Assembly: GCA_028279265.1 (NCBI GenBank)
Contig: JANQOC010000117.1
Coordinates: 1 to 5,564 of the forward strand
Origin: Hyphomicrobiales bacterium
Lineage (GTDB): Bacteria > Pseudomonadota > Alphaproteobacteria > Rhizobiales > CAYWUX01
Direction of reading: 5' to 3'
Length of the DNA stretch: 5,564 nucleotides
The notes under the pieces: generated by a model
Database searches by the model: none
Seen by the model: only the letters and a program-made list of their open reading frames with translations
What the model was told of the DNA's origin: nothing
Shown here: positions 1 to 5,216 of the stretch, in pieces
Layout of the letters: every line of letters begins with the position of its first letter
How positions within the stretch are numbered: position 1 is the first letter of the stretch
Made by a program: the position numbers and the translations under genes

Positions 1-128
1 CCGGACCCGTTGGGGCCGATTAGTCCGGTAATTTTCCCCTTTTCAACTTCCATACTAACGTCTTTGTTGGCGACAACACCGCCAAACGACTTGGTTACAT
101 CTGCAATTTCAATGATTCTATTACTCAT
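1..128 (-). CDS. livG: ABC transporter ATP-binding protein LivG, N-terminal 42 residues (cut by window edge)
   Basis: The visible part starts MSNRIIEIADVTKSFGGVVA and reaches IGPNGSG at residues 37-43, which is the Walker A (P-loop) start of an ABC ATPase; the Lys-Ser/Thr that completes it falls just outside the window. The 'VTKSFGGVVA' stretch before the P-loop, where the adenine-stacking aromatic (F15) lies, is typical of LivG, the cytoplasmic ATPase that energises the LivHM permease. The ATG (128-126) overlaps the livM stop in an ATGA arrangement, and GGGAG (140-136) lies 7 bases upstream as a ribosome binding site, so this start is well supported and translation is probably coupled to livM. 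LivG rather than LivF is inferred from gene order (H-M-G) and the 'FGGVVA' motif; the signature and Walker B motifs that would confirm it are not in view. Confidence 0.93.
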   Translation of the reverse strand, partial: MSNRIIEIADVTKSFGGVVANKDVSMEVEKGKITGLIGPNGS

Positions 129-1195
129 TCGGCAGCTCCCGGCTGGGCTTCCAGATCCTGTTGTTCAACACGAATGCCGAACCATTCCGGCCGCTGGCGT
201 TTGATCCAGCCCATGATGCCATCCTGGAAATAGACCACGATGATAACGATGAGGGCACCGAGCGCCACCCACTGCCAACCGAGCAAATAAGTCCAGGTCA
301 ATTCCTTAATCACATGGAAGACAATGGCCCCGATAATCGGTCCCCACAAAGTTCCCTTACCGCCCAGCAGCACCATAACAACCATGAAGATTCCGAAGTT
401 GATCGTCTGGAACGCGACTTCAAGGGGTTCGATAAAACCTATCATATTGCCAAAGATCGCACCGACGACTCCCAAGAAGAACGCGGATATAGCCCAGCAG
501 AAGGTTTTATATCTAGTTGTATGAATACCCATGCCTTCGGCTTTTTCTTCATCATCGCGGATGGCATTGATGGCATGTCCGAAACGGGTGGAATAAAGCC
601 AGCTCAGGAAAACAAACAGACTGATGACCAGGAAGAAATTCAAGAGATTAAGAAAGTACTTGGCGGAGTCAGGATCGCCGGGAACCTGCGGCATGGAAAT
701 CCCCTGTCCGGCTCCAACCCATTCCCAGGCCCCGGTCAGTTCTCCGGCCGCGATGGCAATTCCGAGAGTTCCGATTGCAAAATACGGTCCCCGCAGGCCG
801 AATACAATCCAGCCCAATAAAACCGCTGAAATAGCGGAAAGCACACCTGCAGCCAACATGCCCAGACCCAGGCCGAGATAATACTGGGCCGGCGTGAAGT
901 TGAAGATGCCGCCGCCACTGGCCTGAGTGTATACACCGACATCATAGACAAGGCCGATTTGGACGACGGCTGAGACATACATACCGAAGCCGAAGAAAAA
1001 GATGTTGCCCAGGGAGTTGTAACCCATTTGTCCACCCTGGAGATCCCAAGTCAGGGCCAGAACAATCATGACCCAGAGCACCGAGATTTGACTGGTGTAG
1101 GCAGGAAACAGCAAGGGTGCCAAAAACCCGAAGGCCAGAATGAAGCCGTAGAGCGGGAGTTTAAAGGAAAGACTGTTCAATACTGAATCATTCAT
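125..1195 (-). CDS. livM: Branched-chain amino acid ABC transporter permease LivM
   Basis: This 356-residue, highly hydrophobic protein is one of the two inner-membrane channel subunits of a Liv/HAAT-type importer. Membrane segments are visible near residues 13-31, 37-50, 62-82, 106-133, 138-150, 183-200, 232-252, 266-278, 284-296 and 305-322. Family landmarks are LRGPYFAIGTLG (134-145), the cytoplasmic coupling loop AINAIRDDEEKAEGMGI (208-224) that docks on the ATPase, and MVLLGGKGTLWGPIIGA (274-290). The usual 'SLGHAAF' segment reads SLGNIFF (62-68), so the common His is Asn here. The start ATG shares one base with the livH stop (TAATG), and AGGTGG (1208-1203) sits 7 bases upstream inside livH, which supports coupled translation. 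The C-terminal tail after residue 330 is hydrophilic, ends in AAE, and is probably cytoplasmic. The substrate cannot be fixed from the permease; related systems carry branched-chain amino acids, other amino acids, amides or urea. Confidence 0.95.
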   Translation of the reverse strand: MNDSVLNSLSFKLPLYGFILAFGFLAPLLFPAYTSQISVLWVMIVLALTWDLQGGQMGYNSLGNIFFFGFGMYVSAVVQIGLVYDVGVYTQASGGGIFNFTPAQYYLGLGLGMLAAGVLSAISAVLLGWIVFGLRGPYFAIGTLGIAIAAGELTGAWEWVGAGQGISMPQVPGDPDSAKYFLNLLNFFLVISLFVFLSWLYSTRFGHAINAIRDDEEKAEGMGIHTTRYKTFCWAISAFFLGVVGAIFGNMIGFIEPLEVAFQTINFGIFMVVMVLLGGKGTLWGPIIGAIVFHVIKELTWTYLLGWQWVALGALIVIIVVYFQDGIMGWIKRQRPEWFGIRVEQQDLEAQPGAAE

Positions 1196-2106
1196 TATTG
1201 CACCACCTGACGAAGCCGGGCTTGTTGGACCTGCCGGACAATGAGTACCAGCAAGAGCAGGCCGACAACAATTGCTTGCTGGAATTCAGCACCGAGGATA
1301 AATCCGCCAAACTGTTCAATAACCCCCATGCCCAGACCGGCGGCGATGACACCGGGCAAATTGCCAAACCCTGCGGCCGTTACGACAACGAACGCGCGGA
1401 TTGAATAGGTGATTCCGAAGAATGGCTGTATGACCCAGATCATTGATATAAGCGCTCCCGCTGCCCCGCATATCGCGGCGTTGAGGGAGAAGGTGAAAGC
1501 ATAGACCTTGTCGGTATCAATCCCCATCACGCGCGCGGCGCGCTCGTCCTGGGCCGTAGCCCTAATGGCCTGCCCCATGCGACTGTTTTTCATAAACAGG
1601 ATGACCGCCAATGCCAGGATGGCTGCCAGGATAAAACCGATGAGTTTGACCTGGGGAATCGTAACGAGCCCGTCGAAAAGCAGGAATGAATCAAATCCGG
1701 CATCAGCCGTTTGCGTATCGGACGTGAACAGAATGTTCAGGACTTGCTCGATGACAATGGCGAGACCGAATGTGGCAAGCAGCGAAGTAAATAAATCCTG
1801 GTCGATAACCCTGCGGATAATCAGGACATAAATCACCCACCCAAATCCCCAGAGGGCGACAAAGGCCACGGGCACGCCAAACAGGGGATGTATGCCGTTG
1901 AGGGACATCACCCAGGCGATATACCCGCCGATCATAACAAAATCACCCTGGGCCAGGTTTTTGACATTCATCACGCCCCAAACCAAGGCCAGCCCATAAG
2001 CGGAAAGCGCGAATACAGCGCCGATCATCAAGCCATCGATAAGTAGGGAAAGGTTGAACACAGGAGCCTGCCAGAGAATCGACAGGTTTCCTAGAATTTG
2101 AGACAT
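1195..2106 (-). CDS. livH: Branched-chain amino acid ABC transporter permease LivH
   Basis: This 303-residue integral membrane protein is the partner permease of LivM; its length is close to E. coli LivH (about 308). Hydrophobic segments occur near residues 18-45, 55-69, 76-97, 106-127, 153-171, 203-226, 236-268 and 277-291. Landmarks are GLMIGAVFALSAYGLALVWG (25-44), NLAQGDFVMIGGY (50-62, usually NFAHG), the cytoplasmic coupling loop GQAIRATAQDERAARVMGI (178-196) and AAGFGNLPGVIAAGLGMGVI (244-263). The TAA stop overlaps the livM ATG by one base. The ATG at 2106 has only a weak upstream purine stretch (GCGAGCGG, around 2118-2111), poorer than the sites of livK, livM and livG. An ATG about 20 bases upstream is out of frame, so no better start was found. 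livH is 147 bp downstream of livK, with a strong hairpin between them, which fits lower expression of the permeases than of the binding protein. Confidence 0.95.
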   Translation of the reverse strand: MSQILGNLSILWQAPVFNLSLLIDGLMIGAVFALSAYGLALVWGVMNVKNLAQGDFVMIGGYIAWVMSLNGIHPLFGVPVAFVALWGFGWVIYVLIIRRVIDQDLFTSLLATFGLAIVIEQVLNILFTSDTQTADAGFDSFLLFDGLVTIPQVKLIGFILAAILALAVILFMKNSRMGQAIRATAQDERAARVMGIDTDKVYAFTFSLNAAICGAAGALISMIWVIQPFFGITYSIRAFVVVTAAGFGNLPGVIAAGLGMGVIEQFGGFILGAEFQQAIVVGLLLLVLIVRQVQQARLRQVVQ

Positions 2107-2253
2107 AGCGCCGCTCGCTTTCGCATTGGGTAGGGATAAGCCGGATTTCTGCTAAGGAATGGTAATCAATTCATCACAAATAAATATACTCGGATCCAGC
2201 CCGCACGGTTGCGGGCTGGAGTCCCAGTTACTTATGAATTAAGTCCGATTATC
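2107..2253. other. livK-livH intergenic spacer
   Basis: This 147-bp spacer holds the stem-loop described at 2195-2220 and about 85 bases of AT-richer leader before livH. No ORF with a ribosome binding site and no clear internal promoter for livHMG was seen in it. Confidence 0.7.
2195..2220 (-). terminator. GC-rich stem-loop between livK and livH (partial terminator / mRNA-stabilising hairpin)
   Basis: A perfect inverted repeat has 11-bp arms, TCCAGCCCGCA (2195-2205) and TGCGGGCTGGA (2210-2220), around a 4-base loop. Read on the minus strand it begins 33 bases after the livK stop and is followed by the moderately U-rich stretch tatatttattt, not a clean run of T. The genes downstream clearly belong to the same transporter, so the likely role is partial termination or protection of livK mRNA from 3' decay, giving more binding protein than permease. 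Such hairpins are well known after binding-protein genes in ABC importer operons. The role is inferred; the hairpin itself is directly seen. Confidence 0.65.
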
Positions 2254-3480
2254 CTATTTGCGCGGCCACTGAAGTTCGTGGGACGCAAATGCAGAAGGAG
2301 CGACAACATTGTACTTGCCGCCCTGGATCTGGCGAAGAACCATTGGCTTGGCAATGTTGTTACCGGCTTCTGAAAACTTGATGTCTCCATAGAAAGTTTT
2401 CATATTAACTTTCGTCAGGGCATCTCGAACTTTTTCCTTATCCAGAGTACCGGCCTGCTCGATCGCATGCTTGAATACATAGACGGCTGCAGACGCCTGG
2501 GCAGTCTGGTAAGGAACCAGTTTATCTGCGTAAGAAGGAAACGCACCCTTGAACTCTTTATCATAGTTCGAAGCCGAACCGAAAAGATCGTCCTTATAGG
2601 TCAGGGTTTCAGCCCACTGGGTCGGGCAAAGGAAACCTTCCACCGTTTTTCCGAACTTACCCGTCACATTTGCGGCTTCACAGTGCGTGATGGCAACCAT
2701 TGGCACCTTCACATTCTGTTCGCCGATCTGACGCGCCGCTGTCGCAGCCCCTTTCGAGTGACCGGAGACAACGAGTAGGTCAGGTTTGAGCGCTTTGACC
2801 TTTGTCAATGTCGGGGTCATATCGGAAAGATCCCGGGGAAGCTTGTCGTCAATAACAATCTTCATGCCGAACTTCTTGATGTCGTCGACAACACCGGCCC
2901 GAACATCAAGTGAGAACGGATCGTTTTCAAAAGCCATGGCAACCTTGATTTCACCAGGTTTCTTACCGGCTTTCTTGGCGACTTCTGCAGCGAGGCTGAT
3001 TGATGAAGCCAGATATTGCTCGGACGTCGATAGGACGGCAAACAGATATTTGTATCCCTTGTTGAACAGTGACCGGGACGCGCCTTCCGCCTCGACCATC
3101 GGGATTTTGTATTTTTCCGTGACAGGCGCAATGGCTTTGGTCAGGCCTGAACTGTAGGGCCCGAGCATCAGCTGGATTTTGTCCTGATTGATCAGGCGTT
3201 CGGCGAGCTGGGCACCACGGGCAGGTGTGGACTCATCGTCATAATATTTCACGGCCAGATTGTAGCACTTGTCGCCAATCTTGACCCCACCGGCGTCATT
3301 GATTTTTTTGACGGCAAATTCATAACCGTTTTTAGCATGGTGACCATTGGTCGAATATTTGCCGGTCAATGAAATCGCTGACCCCAGGGTCAGGGTTTCA
3401 CAGGCTGCAAATGCTGCGGGCGCTGCGAGCAGGGCTGCAGCCGCAACAGACGAAAAAACGAGCTTTTTAGTGAAGACCAT
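2254..3480 (-). CDS. livK: Periplasmic substrate-binding protein of Liv-type ABC transporter (Peripla_BP_6 family)
   Basis: This 408-residue secreted protein captures the transported ligand in the periplasm and delivers it to LivHM. It opens with a Sec signal peptide: a charged start (MVFTKK), a hydrophobic core rich in Ala/Leu, and a probable cleavage AFA|A after residue 25. The mature protein shows the type I periplasmic binding fold: LGSAISLTGKYSTNG (32-46), YYDDESTPARGAQLAERLI (79-97), LGPYSSGLTKAIAPVTEKY (106-124; YSS 109-111 probably lines the ligand site), PMVEAEGAS (127-135), and the second-lobe strand KPDLLVVSG (232-240). Four cysteines (27, 72, 267, 285) could form disulfides in the periplasm. 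GGAGG (3491-3487) lies 6 bases before the ATG, a strong site that fits high expression. It heads the livKHMG operon. A branched-chain or other neutral amino acid is the likely ligand, but related proteins bind amides, urea or aromatic compounds, so substrate is open. Confidence 0.93.
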   Translation of the reverse strand: MVFTKKLVFSSVAAAALLAAPAAFAACETLTLGSAISLTGKYSTNGHHAKNGYEFAVKKINDAGGVKIGDKCYNLAVKYYDDESTPARGAQLAERLINQDKIQLMLGPYSSGLTKAIAPVTEKYKIPMVEAEGASRSLFNKGYKYLFAVLSTSEQYLASSISLAAEVAKKAGKKPGEIKVAMAFENDPFSLDVRAGVVDDIKKFGMKIVIDDKLPRDLSDMTPTLTKVKALKPDLLVVSGHSKGAATAARQIGEQNVKVPMVAITHCEAANVTGKFGKTVEGFLCPTQWAETLTYKDDLFGSASNYDKEFKGAFPSYADKLVPYQTAQASAAVYVFKHAIEQAGTLDKEKVRDALTKVNMKTFYGDIKFSEAGNNIAKPMVLRQIQGGKYNVVAPSAFASHELQWPRK

Positions 3481-3484
3481 AAAA

Positions 3485-3491
3485 TTCCTCC
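3485..3491 (-). promoter_or_regulatory. Strong Shine-Dalgarno of livK
   Basis: On the minus strand GGAGGAA precedes the livK ATG, with 6 bases between GGAGG and the start codon. It is clearly stronger than the site in front of livH, which fits the need for excess binding protein. Confidence 0.85.
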
Positions 3492-3521
3492 ATTATTAAG
3501 GTCCTAATTTCTTAGTTTTTT

Positions 3522-3537
3522 GTACACCTCGGTGCAC
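3522..3537. promoter_or_regulatory. Imperfect palindrome in the livK leader (candidate operator)
   Basis: The arms GTACACC (3522-3528) and GGTGCAC (3531-3537) are complementary at 6 of 7 positions around a 2-base centre. The site lies 42-57 bases upstream of the livK ATG, where a repressor site or a small mRNA hairpin could act. It contains TGCACC on the minus strand, a half-site hexamer resembling NtrC sites, but the spacing (2 instead of about 5) does not fit NtrC. No regulator can be named. Confidence 0.3.
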
Positions 3538-3641
3538 TTTTTGCTTTACACCTGATTTCTGTCGACCAGGCTGATTAGAAGTTTTTTCTCAAGTCCTTCA
3601 TTATCCACCAGAATACCAGCAACGGCTACTAATCAAAAGTC

Positions 3642-3667
3642 TAAATGTTCATTGAGCGGAACATTTA
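3642..3667. promoter_or_regulatory. Perfect 9-bp inverted repeat upstream of livK (candidate transcription-factor site)
   Basis: TAAATGTTC (3642-3650) and GAACATTTA (3659-3667) are perfect inverted copies separated by 8 bases, a dyad of 26 bp centred about 174 bases upstream of the livK start. Arm length, roughly 17-bp centre-to-centre spacing and AT-rich flanks look like a site for a dimeric regulator. It is not followed by a T-run on either strand, so it is a poor terminator. The inverted GTTC...GAAC layout differs from the alphaproteobacterial LexA direct repeat GTTC-N7-GTTC. The regulator is unknown. Confidence 0.4.
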
Positions 3668-3704
3668 CGTTTTCCGCAAATAATCACTATTAGCTATGCC
3701 TGCA

Positions 3705-3725
3705 CCCTGGAGGTCCTGACCAGGG
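3705..3725. repeat. Short inverted repeat CCCTGG-N9-CCAGGG
   Basis: The 6-bp arms CCCTGG (3705-3710) and CCAGGG (3720-3725) are perfect, and a second dyad GGTC-CT-GACC (3712-3721) lies inside. It is in the spacer between ypfJ and livK. It could be part of the ypfJ 3' end or a protein site. No T-run follows on the minus strand, so an intrinsic terminator is not supported. Confidence 0.25.
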
Positions 3726-3884
3726 AATTCCGGCAACTTTCCGAGAATACTCTTAGTCAGATCCGCAGGTTTTATTCACAATGATTGATTATCGTGACTG
3801 TATCAACTAATGAACCATCCGTTTTGCAGATACTGGTTAATCGATACACAACCGGGCGCGCAGGCGAATATAACGGCAATTTTC

Positions 3885-3900
3885 CGGTATGGCGGTATGG
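3885..3900. repeat. Tandem duplication of an 8-bp unit
   Basis: CGGTATGG occurs twice in direct succession (3885-3892 and 3893-3900) downstream of ypfJ. It may be a slippage product or a paired binding site; nothing nearby assigns it a role. Confidence 0.3.
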
Positions 3901-3989
3901 TTCGGCACCACGCCCTGTTGGGCCATCACCTGATCTGCGCGTTGGCCAAGAAGGGAAGGCCGGGTCTCAGTTCCGGGTTAAGTCTGCTC

Positions 3990-5006
3990 TCAAAGTCTTG
4001 AAGCATTGAATGTATCGCAGGATTGCAGGTCACCGTTCTCAAATCCGCGCTTGAACCAGCGTACCCGTTGCTCTGCTGATCCATGAGTAAAGGAATCCGG
4101 TACGACGCGACCGGTTGTCTGCTTCTGGATACGATCATCACCGATGGCGCTGGCGGCGCGCAATGCTTCTTCAATGTCTCCGGGTTCAAGTATGCTTTTT
4201 GTGCGTTCCGCATGAAAAGCCCAGACGCCGGAGAAACAATCTGCCTGCAATTCCATCATAACCTGCACGCGATTTGCATCACGCTTGCTCATGCGCGACT
4301 TTGCCTGCTGCACCTTTTCGGCAATACCGAACAATGTCTGAACGTGGTGCCCGATCTCGTGGGCCACGACATAGGCCTGGGCAAAATCCCCGGGTGCGCG
4401 AAATCGGGTCCTCAATTCTTCGTAGAATGTCAGGTCGATATAGACCTGCCGGTCGAGGGGGCAGTAGAAGGGTCCCATGGCCGACTGTCCGAGCCCGCAT
4501 CGGGACTGCACAGCACCGGAAAACAGGACAAGTTTCGGCTCCTGGTATGTACGTCCCATGCGTTTGAACAGATTGTTCCAGACATCCTCCGTATCGGCGA
4601 GAACAACTGAAATAAAGTTCTTCAAGTCATCGGATTGCGCATTTCCCGCCGGTCGGTTTACGCGCGGGAACTGAGCCTGCTGGCCGCTACCGGTCTGTCC
4701 GCCAGGTTTGTCAAAACGCGGAAGTCCGGGAATGTCAATTTGCGGCTGTCCGCTGGATGACGGTCCCTGCCCGGGCACACCACCCTGGAAAATCATTCTC
4801 GGGTCAACTCCGAACAGGAGCATGAGGCCAAAAATGATCAATAATCCGACAATACCGATGCCGCCACCGCGACGTCCCCTGGAACCCGCTGGAATTCGGA
4901 AACCGCCGCCACTCCTGCGGCCGGGAAACGGAAATGGAAAACCGCCTCTCCCCTGCCCCCTGCGATCTTCAACATTGTCGCTCTGTCGTCTACCCTTCCA
5001 ACGCAT
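3990..5006 (-). CDS. ypfJ: YpfJ-like neutral zinc metallopeptidase, membrane anchored
   Basis: This 338-residue protein matches E. coli YpfJ from end to end as I recall that family (Zn_peptidase, PF04228). It has the hallmark start MRWKGRRQSDNVEDRRG. A Gly/Pro/Arg-rich stretch follows (residues 17-48), then a single membrane segment (about 49-66), a Pro/Gly/Gln-rich linker (72-124), and the catalytic domain (about 126-332). The zinc motif HEIGHH is at 216-221, with H216 and H220 as ligands and E217 as the catalytic base; E252 of ELQAD is the likely third ligand. Other conserved stretches are MGPFYCP (177-183) and VVPDSFTHG (301-309). Cysteines 170, 182, 257 and 330 may pair. The basic N-terminus suggests a cytoplasmic start and a periplasmic catalytic domain. 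AAGGTGG (5016-5010) supports the ATG. The physiological substrate is not established. It lies 205 bp downstream of the decarboxylase; a shared transcript is possible but unproven. Confidence 0.95.
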   Translation of the reverse strand: MRWKGRRQSDNVEDRRGQGRGGFPFPFPGRRSGGGFRIPAGSRGRRGGGIGIVGLLIIFGLMLLFGVDPRMIFQGGVPGQGPSSSGQPQIDIPGLPRFDKPGGQTGSGQQAQFPRVNRPAGNAQSDDLKNFISVVLADTEDVWNNLFKRMGRTYQEPKLVLFSGAVQSRCGLGQSAMGPFYCPLDRQVYIDLTFYEELRTRFRAPGDFAQAYVVAHEIGHHVQTLFGIAEKVQQAKSRMSKRDANRVQVMMELQADCFSGVWAFHAERTKSILEPGDIEEALRAASAIGDDRIQKQTTGRVVPDSFTHGSAEQRVRWFKRGFENGDLQSCDTFNASRL

Positions 5007-5211
5007 GATCCACCTTCATTCCTGTTTGTCGGAACCGGACTACAGATCCAGTTCGAATGTCACTTTATAATCGCCGCTGCTGGCAAAAATTTGTCCCGTT
5101 GAATTCCCCATTTTGCATGTCTGCGTGATGGGAACAAGTGAATTTATCCCCGTATTGGGGCCTGTTTGTTCATGCATAATTGCGGGAAAACACCGGATCT
5201 GTCGTTATTGA
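5007..5211. other. Spacer between malonyl-CoA decarboxylase and ypfJ
   Basis: This 205-bp stretch contains the candidate small ORF and a short CCCC-N5-GGGG dyad (5148-5160). No clear terminator after the decarboxylase and no clear promoter for ypfJ could be identified, so read-through is possible. Confidence 0.5.
5040..5177 (-). CDS. Candidate small ORF, 45 residues, unknown function
   Basis: An ORF from ATG (5177-5175) to TAG (5042-5040) fills most of the spacer between the decarboxylase and ypfJ, on the same strand. It ends 33 bases before the ypfJ ATG, just ahead of the ypfJ ribosome binding site. The C-terminal part reads GQIFASSGDYKVTFELDL, with coding-like codons (GTG ACA TTC GAA CTG GAT CTG) and an alternating beta-strand pattern. 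There is one Cys (21) and no signal peptide or membrane segment. Against it, no ribosome binding site precedes the ATG or the internal Met23, and a run of this length is not rare by chance. I recognise no family. It could be a short protein, a decayed gene remnant, or non-coding. Confidence 0.25.
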   Translation of the reverse strand: MHEQTGPNTGINSLVPITQTCKMGNSTGQIFASSGDYKVTFELDL

Positions 5212-5216
5212 TCAAT
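5207..5216. repeat. Perfect 10-bp palindrome over the decarboxylase stop codon
   Basis: ATTGATCAAT is fully self-complementary and includes the TGA stop (5214-5212). It resembles fused FNR/CRP-type half-sites (TTGAT and ATCAA) but lacks their 4-base spacer. It may be chance. Confidence 0.25.

Larger units (their letters stand above)
3481..3989. other. 509-bp spacer between ypfJ and livK; no convincing gene
   Basis: This gap must contain the end of the ypfJ transcript and the livKHMG promoter. No protein family was recognised in any frame. Three inverted repeats and one tandem duplication are listed separately. A -10-like GATAAT (3605-3600, minus strand) lies about 120 bases upstream of livK but has no good -35 at 16-18 bases, and TATTCT further upstream pairs with TTGATT only at a short 15-base spacing, so no promoter is called. 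No hairpin followed by a T-run was found after ypfJ. Two short ORFs on opposite strands (3785-4009 plus and 3837-3926 minus) are open but lack ribosome binding sites. Confidence 0.6.

Noticed and set aside
161..820. Long plus-strand open frame (219 codons) opposite livM
   Set aside because: It lies wholly antisense to a well-supported permease gene, has no recognised domain, and its His/Asp/Glu-rich composition is what reading the complement of hydrophobic codons gives.
3701..3717. NtrC-like site TGCACC-N5-GGTCCT
   Set aside because: Only the first half-site matches; the second has 3 of 6 bases, and no sigma-54 promoter (TGGCAC-N5-TTGC type) was seen downstream toward livK.
3785..3806. TTGAT-N12-ATCAA as an FNR-type site
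   Set aside because: The FNR/CRP spacing is 4 to 6 bases; the arms here are only 5 bp with a 12-base gap, which is easily chance.
3926..4213. Minus-strand frame of 95 codons overlapping the ypfJ 3' end in another frame
   Set aside because: Most of it overlaps the conserved C-terminus of YpfJ, which is clearly the real frame (VVPDSFTHG and the final Cys region).
4083..4610. Plus-strand open frame (175 codons) opposite ypfJ
   Set aside because: It is antisense to the conserved catalytic domain of the metallopeptidase, has no family match I recognise and no ribosome binding site evidence.
5148..5160. CCCC-N5-GGGG dyad as terminator of the decarboxylase gene
   Set aside because: The stem is only 4 bp and no T-run follows on the minus strand.
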